Assembly: GCA_037447655.1 (NCBI GenBank)
Contig: JBBHKE010003093.1
Coordinates: 74,216 to 138,215, forward strand
DNA: 64,000 bases
Origin: Zygnema cylindricum
Taxonomy: Eukaryota > Streptophyta > Zygnematophyceae > Zygnematales > Zygnemataceae
Direction: 5' to 3'
Below are positions 1-12,700 of the stretch, one piece after another. The notes beneath the pieces were generated by a model. That model saw only the letters and a program-made list of their open reading frames with translations. It was not told the origin of the DNA and did not search any database. The translations under genes and the position numbers were made by a program. Within the stretch, counting starts at the first letter, position 1. Every line of letters begins with the position of its first letter.

Positions 1-729
1 TTGTAATGCTAATCTGGAAAACAAGTTGATGATGATTATATTTTGTTAAAGTGAGAAGCCTTGTTGAAACTTTTTTATGCTCAAATGATTGTATCACCTT
101 TTTTGTGTGCCTGCATACTCCTACAGACTTCACAATGCTCTGGAACATTTGCACTTGCTTTAAACTTTCAGAAGGAATGTGTTCATGTTGCTCTTATTTT
201 TGGTAGCTTTGCGTTTATAAAATAAAGTTCTACCCTCAAATACCTTCCTGGTGAGGTATTGCTTGGCAGAAAAACATCAGGACATGTCCATTTTTCTTGT
301 TTTTTAGCATGAAGTGGATGCTTTACCACTGCCACGAAGAACCTCTCCACATTAACATAAAGAAAGCATTTGCAAATAGAATAAATAATAAATCTGCTAG
401 CTCCCATTAAACTTCCGCAGCCAACCGCATTTCACTCATTTTAACATGCTTGGCCAACTTTAACAAGGTTATACATGAACTTCCAATCCAACATGTCGAG
501 TCGCCATCAAGCAAAGCAATATCAATCCGCTGCGAAAGGAATAACCTGTGAAACCTTTTGACGAACAGAATAACCCCCTTAAGAAGCAGTAGTCGCAAGT
601 GTCGCACTCTCCCTCATGGGAACAATGAAGCAAATGGACGCCATTGATTTGAAGGACACGGTCGTATGAGCAAACGTGAAACACTTCGTCAAAAGAGCAA
701 AGCCACCTGAGGGTCGAGCATGGCGCGAT
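1..729. other. intergenic / upstream sequence
   Basis: No coding region is supported here. The short reading frames on both strands lack splice context, compositional bias or recognisable motifs. This is probably upstream sequence of the gene starting at 1384 or the tail of something to the left of the window. Confidence 0.4.
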
Positions 730-1026
730 TGTAAGGGCAAATGTCCATTGAAACGGAGAGCCCCTCGTTAGCGGTAAAAGTTAAAAGGACCCGCCTCCTA
801 GACAAAAACTCCGACCCATGGAGTTATTTTGAACCATTATCGGGATGGAAGGTTTCATTAGGAAAGCACGCGACGGTACATCTGAGGGCTCTCGTCCACC
901 AGACGTTGCCAGTAATCGTACGGACAAAAAAAGTGGATGGGAAAAAACGAAATTGAAAAACTGAACGCGGAAGCATACGACAAGCTTAACGAAGGGCTCG
1001 TCGTTACAAGTGGACATTTGCCGTAA
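730..1026. mobile_element. MITE-like element with imperfect ~42-bp terminal inverted repeats
   Basis: The left arm (730-772) contains GGCAAATGTCC followed by GAGCCCCTCGTT. The right arm (984-1026) read on the other strand contains GGCAAATGTCC followed by GAGCCCTTCGTT. The arms match over about 42 bp with a few mismatches and small gaps, and enclose about 210 bp with no credible ORF. The inner segment CAGTAATCGTACGGA near 909-923 recurs in the element at 36294-36983, hinting at shared ancestry. No clear target duplication was seen. Confidence 0.5.
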
Positions 1027-1383
1027 GGTAAGATTCTTACCTTCAATTGGCATTCATCGAATGAAATTTAGGCACGTGTAATATTCCATGTGTACTAGTA
1101 GTACTTTCCAATTGGAAGCATGTCGCTGCATGGAATGGACTCCGGCGATTCCTGTAGTCACTTTTGAGGTTAAATCCGAAATTCTTGCAAAACGTTCAGC
1201 TTTCTGCAAAAGGAGAAAATATTCCAAGTACGGACTTCATGCCTGCCACATTCCTGACCGTGGCAGTCATTAAAAGACCTTTACATCGTTAGGGAGAGCC
1301 AGGAACTCTGTTGTTTAGCGTGGTTTGTTTTTGAGGTATTCGACGAGTAGAATATAACTCCCCTGTACGCCTCTTCCTACGCC

Positions 1384-2726
1384 ATGGCTACTTCAAGACA
1401 GAGTCTGTCCACACTTCTGAAAAGGCACCAGCTTAGCCTGGCACAAAAAATACAACAGCGCATCCAGTATTTTTCAGTTTCACGTGTAAGACACAATGGA
1501 CGTGATGAAAATGAGCAAACGGATAACATGGTATGTTTCCTTGGTCTAACAGTCCTGCTACACATGTTGGTTTCTTGAAAATGGTGTTTTCTAAAATTTA
1601 GCAGTCTTTAAGGTGTGTTTTCTAAGAACGCTACTGCTATTGCTAAGTTTCAACTAAAATTGAAAAGACATGGGAGTAAAAAGCCGCAGCTCCACATCTT
1701 GCTTTGTCATAGCTTCCATGTTGATTGATATGGTTATCATCCAAGAGTGCAGAGTTTTTTTCAAGTGTTCAGATGACTTTGCCCTTTCAGCATTTAACTT
1801 GACAACTCCCTACATGTACGTTACATAGAAAGATGACATCAAGAATCGACCAGAGCCGACCATGGGGAGCACATTCCAAGGGGCTTCTCACCAGAAGGTC
1901 GAAGAGGCGGGCTATGAGCGAGCCCGTGAGGATGGGGAGAGAATCAGAGAGGTACTTGTTTTGGTCAATCTTTATTTGCTGTGCTCAAAGTAAGCGTCTC
2001 ATCTTTGCAGGGTCCAAACATAAAAAACCAGGTGTAATATTTTTCTGTAATCGGCTCTTCTTTGCCATCCAAACGTTTCAAGAACATGCCTTGAATTTAA
2101 TTGAAAGTTAACATCGAAACTTTGTAAACTTATATATGCCAGGCACCAGGATTTATTGAGACGGCAAAGGCAGTGGGGCAAGCTGCGGCTGATGCCACAA
2201 CTGGAGTCATGCAAGCTGCAACAAAAATAGGTGAAATGACGAAGGAAGCAGCTGGCCGGGCAGCAGAAACAGGGCAGGGACTTTTCATGGGCTCAGAGCC
2301 CAAACATGAGCACGGGACCTCAGAACATAAAGAAGGTGAGGTCTGACATCTAGCTTTTTCCTCGTGCACCTCAGTATACATTGAGGAATACCTCCGAAAA
2401 ACTTTCATGAATACGACTTCATTTGGTTCTTTCCCACAAACTACAGAGCTGAGTTCGGTTGTGCTGTGTGACTGGGGGAAAATTAGCCATGTCCTGGACA
2501 TGCCTGTATTTTGCTGAAGTTGCTGATGGCTTTTGGTGCAGAAAACCAGGAGCCTCAATCACAAGATCACCAGGCTGTTAAATCCAGTGAAGATAACGAC
2601 AATGGTCCTGTCGTGAGCATCCCTCATGAAATGCCTCTTTCAACGCCCAAGGACGAGGACAAACATCCGGGTCGAGCTGGTGGTTTTGCCAGTAGAACTT
2701 CTCTTGGTTCACCAATTGGGAAATAG
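1384..2726 (+). CDS. small LEA-like protein with mitochondrial-type N-terminus (4 exons)
   Basis: The four-exon model is 1384-1530, 1829-1951, 2143-2335 and 2542-2726, all GT-AG with compatible phases (0, 0, 1), giving about 215 residues. The first 40 residues are rich in Arg, Gln, Ser and Leu with no acidic residue before about residue 40, which fits an amphipathic mitochondrial presequence. Exon 3 encodes an Ala/Thr/Lys/Gly stretch (AKAVGQAAADATTGVMQAAT, then KIGEMTKEAAGRAAETGQG) with the 11-residue-like periodicity of group 3 LEA proteins. The C-terminus is hydrophilic, Pro/Ser/Asp rich and probably disordered. LEA proteins of this type protect mitochondrial membranes and enzymes during drying; that role is inferred from composition, not from a matched family. 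The gene converges with the SNF2 gene about 1 kb away. Confidence 0.7.
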
Positions 2727-3703
2727 CCGAACAAACTCAGACCACTACTCAACAGGAGTAGGTCATATTGGTACAAGCCAACGGATGAGTCTATGTTTAG
2801 CTGCTAGACATGCAGCCACTTAAGTTTTTGTACATGACACTTGACCGATATTCCAGTTGTAGAATGTTTGTGAATTGCACAGGACCACCAAGGGAATTTA
2901 AGAGTACTGCTTGGTTCTTTGGCTACTTCAGTACCTGCTGCAATTGTGATTCTCATGTCTTTCCTAGCCATTTTCACAGCGTTTACACAAGTTTTCTGGT
3001 GTAAAATCTTTACATTACATGCGTGATGGGTTTAGTAATGGCGGCTTTTGAATAGAAATGAAGCTGTTATGGTCCTTGATTATCCTCTTAACTTTTTCTT
3101 CGCAGTTCGATGTGTTGCTAGGTTATGAACACAAGTTAACCCCCTCTATTAACCAAAGCAAGGATAACAGAAAAAAAAGGTGGTATTCCATAAATTACCA
3201 GATGAACTGCTTCAGCTTGATGGCCCGTTTTTAAGAAGCATTGTATTTGACAAGATTAGTGTACGGGTACTATATGGACATTCTAAATCGATACTAGGGC
3301 CACGATAAAGATCTATTGCTGCTCATTTGCGTAGACGTTAACTTGGGTGGGACTTCTATGAACAGCTTTCATAAAAAGGGATAAATGAACCCTGGGCGTC
3401 TCAACACTGCTGCATTCCAACAACCATTTATATCAGAGCCTTCCAACGCCTATGTGATGCACTAGTATTGGTGTTTTATATGCCTCTGAAAAAATGCACA
3501 GCAATGCACAGCAAGGTCAGACAGCTTATTGGAGGATTATCATGATATAGCAGGATTTAAGATGATCTGAAATTATGATGAAAGCCTGGCATCCGAAACG
3601 CGTGCCTACAGGAAGACTTGAAGAACTAGGGATACAGCTTAACATCGCCAGCGGGATAATAAAGTAAAGATACAGCTTATACAATGGCATGGATTGCCGA
3701 CTC
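2727..3703. other. intergenic region between convergent genes
   Basis: It contains the 3' flank of the LEA-like gene and, on the other strand, that of the SNF2 gene. No further coding exon or RNA gene is apparent. Confidence 0.5.
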
Positions 3704-6700
3704 CTATGCTCGGAACAAAAAGTGAAGATCGTCTTCTGAAAGACGTGTGCTTTTGTTGACACCATCTTGTTCTCCAAAGGCAGAAGCTACCATTGTTCTT
3801 TTTTTCTCCTGTGAGCAACGCATACAAGTAAACAGAGGTGAGTAATGTTAGTTAATTGACAGACATCATGCATGTAGCAAAAAATAACCCTTTTCTTGTC
3901 ACAGGGAGAAAAAATGTATAACTTCTAAATGGTACGTCATTTGACAGGCAAATATCTATCATTCAATGTCAGAAGCGGGCTCCAAAAACAAGCTCCACTA
4001 TCTTACTATTATTGACAACTGTCAATAGGATCCCGAGTGGATGAGACAGTACCAGTCATACAACAGCTGGCTATACCTCCGAACCACATTTTCTATCTCA
4101 AAAAGGGAAACATGATCCTTACCTGCAATTCCAAGATCCGGTCTTCAATTGTGTTCCGGACAGTAAACCTCGACACTTGCACGGGACGAGTTTGTCCGAT
4201 GCGGTGAGCTCGATCAATTGCTTGATCCTCCGTCGCCGGGTTCCACCAGACATCGAGCAGCAGCACATGGCAGGCCGCCACCATATTCAGACCCAGACTC
4301 GCAGCCTTTAACGACATTATGATCACATTCACCTGGACCATTCCACAGAAAAAAAATGTGAAAACTCCCACAAAAAGTGAAAACTACACCACCACTACGA
4401 GATAACGCGTTCATTACAGTAGGAGTCAATACGCTTCCATTTTCCTCGCCAGAACTCAACTGTTGACTTTTCTCTCCATGTTTTGACAGTAATGATCAGC
4501 TTTGAATGCAAAAGCGCCACTTCTGAAAGACTTCGACTTTTCTAAACAGACGAACACACTCGTTGAAAACACATATTAAGCCAGTCCCCAACTTAGCTTC
4601 TGCCCCTTCTTTCGCCAGCCAATGATACAAAATCGTGCGTGTATCTCGAGTAAATTCTGTACTAAATAAGAACACAACGACATCAAATATTTTTTTCCCA
4701 TGAAATGATTTGCACGGTTAAGAGAATGCCCCCAGTCCAGCACTTCTTCTGAGTAAATTGTCTGTCAGTGTCTTTTTGCCAGATCGCACGGCGTCCAAAA
4801 TGACGCCATCAGAATAGGTGTATATCTATAGAAAGCTCAGGTTCTGTATTTAACCTAATTCACCTTACAGAACTAAAAAATATAGTGGACAACACTAGCG
4901 GTAGGGAACAAATTAGAAGCAGAAATACACCCCATCATTCACTTGGTAGGCCATTGAAAGTAGGCGACAGAAAAAGGTTACACAACAGCTCTTTCTATTT
5001 CTTTCTACACCTCTTTCTATGTCTAAACCTCAGACAGACTCTGTGCACATAATTTTGCAATTTAGCACAACAAAGGTGGGACAACTGAAGTCCCCCCTTC
5101 CTTGAGCAGCAACTAGCATGCCAGCTCTAATACCATGAAAAAGTTAAGGAAACCCCATGTGAAAGAGAAAAGACCAAAATGACCATTGATTTATGGTAGT
5201 ACTGACTTCCACAACATCCAGCATCCTGACAGTATAAATTCATGCCTGTGTCCGCTTTGGTACACTACTGCCAATCCTGAGATTAAGGGCCCACAAAAAT
5301 GCAATGCATCGAAATCCAAAAAGAAACATCGAGGAAAAGATGAAATCCGGACCAAAACAGTGTCCCAGACGGTAAAACGTTCCACACGAAGCCTTTACAT
5401 ATAGCAACATACAAATCATGTCCAAACTGGAGAGATGCAATGGATTGGATCGCGTTAAACAACACAGCCCGCATCCAGATTTTTTCATAATTTTGATTAT
5501 ACAAGTACCCAAGGTAAAAAAAGACAAAATGCTCCTACACTTTCTTCATGGTTGGTCAACACAGAGTTTGTCACACAACTTCGATGTTAAATGATGCATG
5601 GGTTGACATTGTTTCTAGCATCTATGACATCATAGGAGTCCTTCATAACATATCGTATTTCAGATTGAAATTTCGATTGTTGAATCGTGTGTTTTCGATG
5701 GCTGGGTTTGTAGCAGTTTTATAAAATTGAGACCAGGAGGTACATTTCAAGGGACTGGAATATCGTAAATCAAGGTACAGGCATTGTCTAGACATGCACG
5801 AAACATCCAATCAAACCCCACTATTCCATCTCGTGCCTTTTCTCTCAAAATTAACTCTCATGGTTTTCGACTTTAATGGGCTGTTTGTCATATAGGCGTG
5901 AATACCAGTTTTGTTTTGGCTCTACCAACCTCCAGCCTGACTCTGTGTTTAATTGCAGCAGGAGAAAAACAACGAAGATGGGAAGAGGATAATATGCACA
6001 TAAACAAATAGCTTGGAACATCCTATGTACCACGTTCTTGGAAAGGCATTATTCCTTCACCTTAAGAACTCACCTCTGGTCTAGTTTTGAAGTCTGCAAT
6101 GGCCCTGTCTCGTGCCTGGATAGACATTGTTCCGTCCAAGCGCCTGTAACAAAGTCCTGCCCGCTGCAACTGCGGTTCCAGAAGATTTAACATACTTGTC
6201 CACTGTGAAAAAACAATTGCCTTTTCACTTATTTCCACAAGGCGTCTCCCTCTTTTTGCTCCACTTGGCACAATAGCGGACCCAGGGGATCCACCCCCTG
6301 ACTTCTCTTCGCCCTTTCCTCCCATCCACTCTGGCTTATTTACTTGTTCCCCTTTGGAGCTATCTCCATCTACTCTTCCTGTCATTTTACCACCTTCAAT
6401 TTCAACAATCATTTTTGGCAGCTTTTTCAAAATCCCCAGCATTGCTTCTATCTTTGACGATGTTGAAAAGTTGTCTCCACGTAAGGGCCCGCCAGTTTGC
6501 ACAGTTTTTTCCCCTAGACTCCGCCTCACATCGTCATATCCCCCCTCCTTTTTAGACATTGTTTTCATGGCTTCATTATCCCATTCCAACTTCATGGGCA
6601 GTAGAGATATTGTCCCTGAACTAATTTCAAGTTCTCTCTTCACCTGGTCCTTACAATCAGCCAAAGGAATGGAACGTACTCCCTTCATATCCATGAGGCT

Positions 6701-9700
6701 CGCTCGAAGAGCTGCAGGACTGTGAATGTCAGAGGAGGAGAGAGGCCTTCGACAAGAGGGACACTGACTTGGAATAGCGTCTGCCCACGCCCAGCGTTCA
6801 TCCACACATTGTCGACAGAACACATGACCACAAATGCTTACAACCGAGTCCTCTGGAGCATCCTGCAAGACAGTTCAATAAAGTATATTAACAACAGAGT
6901 TCTGCGCTTAAAAGGTGACAAAGTTACGAGCATGCAACTGCCTGCCTTCCCGACTCAGTTTCAAACTCAACAATGTCTTTACTTCACATGGATTTCTGCC
7001 AAAAACATATCAAGCATCTGGAAAGTAAAAATTTTGGACTATCGAATAGTCTTGTCATTGGTGTTTGACGAGTGATGATGTGAGATTCAGACCTCACAAA
7101 CAGCACAAATAGCACTTGTTTTCTCCACCACTTGCAACAGTCTCTCAACTTGACCCGCAGGAAGTTGTTTCGCTGCCTGAAGAGCCTCTTGACTTGCATT
7201 CTGTCCTTCGTCTTTTACAAGTAATGCGGCTCGGGACTTGACGAGGGCCGGGTGATCACAGGCCTGGCGAAGCTGAAGAAGCATCACTAAAATATTCACA
7301 TAGTTGCTCTGAACGGTGCCAGCTTTGGCGTAATCCTGAAAAAATGAAGAAACAAAATCGCATTTTCAGACTGCTTCAATTTCAGGAAGCAATGTTGAAA
7401 AAAACTTGTACAACCAGCTAAAAGATGCAGGTGTTTGTGAGACCAGTGACACTGAGAGCACACCGTAGCTTAAAGCTTCTAGCTTGCAAAAATCAGAATC
7501 TAATATACTTGCTTTTATAGATTGATAATACTTGATGCAACTGAGACAAAACAACCTTGCAAATCCAGCATATCCTTCATTAGGTGAAAAAACGCAACCT
7601 GATGTGCATGGCTGTCTATTGTGTGACAATTACACAGCTTCCCCCTTTCCCTCTCCTCCCACCCACCTGAAACTGCTCTCTGGAAGCTGCCTCCAGGCAA
7701 GTGTAGAAGGAACGCTCCTCTGGGCTAAACTCTGTTTGGCAGAGAGAAACTATTCTCGGGGGAAGGTTTACAATAGGTTGTCCATCGATTTTGGTGGCTA
7801 TTTTGACAGCCCCCCTTCCTCCCATACCCTTAGAACACAGTCCACAAAAACACAACAGCAATTGGACTGCCTCCTTGAAAGCATGTATATAGCCAAACCT
7901 GAATGCATATCAGCCTACATCCACCTTCCTAGGATGTGGGTTTAAGACACTTGAATTGGTGAAACTCGCACTAGTTAGAAAAGCTGTTGATGAGCTCCAT
8001 TTTGTCCTTATGGGCCTTACTGATTCATGGTTTAAGTGCTATCGAAAAGAACATCTCAACTCTGACTTCAAACAACTGCAAAGGACAAAATTCCATTTCG
8101 AAATGCAGACAACATCCAAGATGTGTGTACAACATATTAACTATAAAACACCTTGCGCCACAACATTCATTCAGTCCAAACCCTAACCTCGCCTAATGTT
8201 GATGAATTCAGTTTGTCGTTGTTACTTTCCATTCTGAATTCCCTTATTTTTGGCTATCAATGCGCCATGATGGGTGATGGGTGGAGAAGAAAAATGGTTC
8301 ACCTTTGGTCCGTCGCAGCATGACTGCCTGTAAAATGCTTTGCAGTTTCTTCCACCCAGTGCCAGGGTTGCGAGTAATGGCTTCCTTTATTTGCGAACGG
8401 AAAGCGCTATATTCGTCAAAAGGCTGCCACCGTAAGAACCGGAAGTAGCTGTACAAATCATCAATGGAATTCTGTATCGGAGTTCCTGATAGGCACCATC
8501 TCCTCTTCGCACGAAGACCCCAACAGGCTCGTGCCACCTGCCACACCAGATGCATTAGCGAATCACCCACATGCTACATTAGAAAGAACATGTTAACCTA
8601 TCATCACTTTGCTGCACTTCTTCATATCAAAGGGAAACAAAACAAGAGACACAAGCCATCAACAAAATACAGACTACTTTGTGTTCGACAATTTGCTTGG
8701 AGCATTTCCTATGTGATTGGCGGCTTCCAAAATCGGATCCACAAACTCAGATTTCCAGCTGCAAAAACTGAATGCCTATAATTGCATCCATTACGGCTGC
8801 TAGTGTCAGAACCCAGATATCCAAGTCCCTCGGCGTATTTAGTCTCGACCAAAGCATTTACATGTGTCAATTTAATGATGCTTAAGCATACAATATCGTA
8901 CACCATACAGCTAAGCACTGGCAGAGTACCATGAAAAAAGAAAAAAACAATTCATTCTCAAACTACATAATATGGGATCCCACAGACTGCACGCTCGGAC
9001 CTGCTTACAGAGGCAAAAGTGGAGAATGATGCCCATAGACAAACTCACCTGTGTACTTCTGTTCTTAATACTTTGCGCCTCGTCCAACACAACTCGAAAC
9101 CATGCAAGCCTCGCAAGAGGGCCGGACCCTGGAGCTAGAACCTCTTCATCATCCTCTCCATCTTCCAACTTCCTCTTCCCTCTCCGTCTCCCTTTGACTT
9201 TCTGACTTTTTCCCCCTTTCGTTCCCCCAAAATCCCTGCTGTTCCCTGATTTGCTGTTGAGAATCAGACCTCCGGTACAAAGTTGCCCTCCAGATCTTTT
9301 CTCTGCCAATTCCTCCTTTTCTGTAGGCTGCTTAGGGACCTCCATAGCCACAATTGCATAAGTAGTGAGGACTACTCCATAGCCAGCAAGCTCTTCCGGA
9401 TTTCTAATCCGATTTGCCCCATGATACACGAGGACAGAGAGCTGAGCTTCATCTTCCACTTTGTCCTTCAATTCTGAAGCCCACTGGCGCAGCACACTTG
9501 TTGGACAAACCACCAAAGTTCCCCCAGGAATCCTTCCTGACTGGTGATTTCGCTCCTTGATAGATGGTTTGCTATTCAGCGTCTTCCCAACCCCGTTTAC
9601 TTCAACCGGTGCCTGCCTTCTTTGCCGTCCTCCTCCACCACTTTTTCCATCATTGCCCCCCCGAAGCGAGCAAACATTCCCCTTTTCTTTTATCCCATGC

Positions 9701-12700
9701 TCTTTCTCATCGTCCTCGTCAAGCAAACTTATAACCTTAATTGAAGTGCCCTTTGTATGCCCAGAACCACATTTACCCCTTGTCGTCTCGTTTGACATTT
9801 CACTTCCTTTCTCGTAATCATCCCCAAGGTTCACCATCATCGACTGCCCATTGGCAGGGAGAGACAGTGCGCCGTTTTGTGGAATAAAAGCATTGGGAGA
9901 CCTAGCTTTCAATATAAGCGAAATCGTCGAGACTGTTTTCCCAAGACCCTGAAGGAAAAGCAGCACGAAGCCTTTGGCAGTTGGATGACAAGTCTTTGCA
10001 AAAAAATCACAATCTTCGAACCGGCTATCTAATTTGCACACTTACATAACCAATGTCCCACATATTTTGTCAGTGTCTAAAAGTGCCTTGCAGTATCAAA
10101 AATAGGTGTAATGTGACTAGTAGGTTGCATCCATTCATCTTGTACACGTTGCAATAATATGCATCAACACATGCCCCACAATACAAAAAAAACGGAAAAA
10201 GAGAGAAAAAAAATGACAAAAAAAAAAAAAAAACACAACAACTGCTAACAAGTGTAATAGGTGGCCCATAGAACCTTAAGCTCCAAAATATCTCAGCTGC
10301 CACTAAAAATATTGCAGATTACTGTCCTACAAAGACTTATATACATTTTTCATGAAAAAGAAAAGGCGCTACGACCATAATACTCTCATCTCTTACCGCG
10401 TATGAAAAGCAAACAATAAATATAAAAAATTGCTGTAAAAAGATGTCAAGGTGCCAGAAAACAATCTAATCTTCTAATCTGCTGTAACACACCTGATCAT
10501 CGGCTAATATCCCTCCGGCAGGATAAGAGCTTTCCCTCTTCTCCATCCAGGCCAGCGCCAACTTCTGCAGAATAATCAGGTCCCAGTCACATAAAAGACA
10601 AATTTTTCTCTTGTACTTTCTGTGGCTGTCTCATATCCCCTCATTCAGCTTTTGGTGGAGATGAAAACTCATGACGATATTAACTATAAAAATTAATAAA
10701 AAGCTTCCTTCTTCGACTAATGGAAATGATTGTGGCAAAAATTCTTTAGCGATTGTCAAATATATTCCTCAAAACATCCTTAAACCTCTATCATCTGTGA
10801 AAAAGAAATATTATATTGGGTCTTAAGAATGGAACTGAAGAGGTGTAACCTACTTGATGTTTGAGGAGCGGCATTCTGAGGAGTCCCTTAGGAACAATTG
10901 CCTCCTCTTGTAGATGTCCCACTTGTAAACCCTACAGTTCAGAAAATGTCGGGAGCACGAGTTAAAAAACCTTTAACAACTCGAAAGAGTAAATCATGGA
11001 AGCTAAGCAACATGGCTATCAGACCAAGGAACAAGAAAGACTAGGAAAAGAACTCGATCACTATCTTTAGTATTTTATTAAAGATTAAGCACAAACTTTA
11101 GAGAAGTAGTGCGATGTACGAAAGTGTGTGGCTCTAAATCGATGTGAGTACAAAAATGGTTGTCTACTTCGTTGCCGAGAGACTATGGAAGTACTGCAAG
11201 AGTGACTAGGCCAACAAGAAACATAAACAAGCAACAGGAATATACGAGAGCCCTCTTTAGGATGATGGTAACAAACATAAGATACCTTTCTAGCGATTCT
11301 ACTTCTTTGGAAGCTACATTTGTTTACATTTGTTTCATACACGATCCAAGTTGAGGAAAAATACAGGGGTATATGAGGTATCCCACTTGCAGACAAATAT
11401 GAGCAATAACAATTATTACTTCACCAACTTCAGGATTTTTCTAGAAAATGGCATGAGCAGAACAAGCCCTATCTTGGCCGTGAACTAAGTATCATACAAG
11501 CAAGTATCTAAATATGAAAACATGTAATCCTTATTATCTAATCTTTCAATGACCATGCCAACACAATCGGGAAGTAGCCACACGTCAAAAATCCTGTTCA
11601 CTTGGCTTAACTTTATATGACTGTATGATTTCTCCACCTAAAACTCTCTCAGTATTTCTTCTCTCCCTCCTTCCTTACACTTTGATAACAAAATTCAGGC
11701 TATGCTTCTCCTATGTGATCTGCAATCGTGTACTCATATTCTTGTAAAGGTATGGCTTTACTGACAAATTGAGAGCATTTTTTTAAGCGATGATCTGAAA
11801 ACAGTACGTTAACGAGCGGTTGTTTTGAATCTTTGCATCATAATGCTTTTGTGATCATTTCCTCATTCCAAAAACCGCCACACTCAACAATTCTAGACAA
11901 CTCAAAGCCAATCCCCATGAAAAAAAAAAAGAGAGCAGAGCATCTGTTCAAAACGTTCACATGATCCATATGCCACAACGATCATGCTTAATTTCAATGG
12001 CATCCAAAAAACTAAGCAAGAAAATGATAATTGACTTAAAGAACAGAAAAAAAGTAAAGAACAAACACAGGACATCCAGTTTATTGTTGCGGCCAAAAGA
12101 AAATCCACTCTCAGTCACAGCTGCAAAAAAAATGTTTAAAGCTAACATATCGACCCTATTAACCATTTGTCATCTCTTTAGCATTTACTGACCCACATTC
12201 ACAGACACAAGAAAACGTATCCGCGAAACTCAGATGAACAGATAGCTTTCTCATGCCTATACCGTGACCTAAAACACTAATAGCATGGATGCAGCGTATA
12301 GTGACAAGCCCAAAGTTCATTAAAATTTGGTGAACAGTAATAGTGAAACACAACATCAAATGTGTCACGATCACATCATTGGGATCCAACAATGCTGAAA
12401 CTTTAAGGTTTCTTTGACGTTTCTACAAGCTACAACCCAAGTATAGGCTTGTAACTTGAAAGTATAGGCTTCTTACACTAGCTCCAAGTTGCCAGGTTCT
12501 CCTCACCTCCATGACCCCCATTAATGCCGAGGATGTTGTCGGGTCTACCTCTTGTCGAGCTCCACCTGTGCCTGGATGGCCATATCCAACAACGGAGCCG
12601 TATCCAGCCCTGATTGCATGTAGTGACCCAGGAACAAATCCCACAGGAAGCATGGGCGTGGCTGCCTCAGAACAGGCCCAAGTGCGTGCTACCGAAGTCC

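Noticed and set aside
469-1053. Overlapping 60-90-codon minus-strand frames upstream of the LEA-like gene
   Set aside because: They overlap the MITE-like element, have no consistent codon bias and match nothing recognised.
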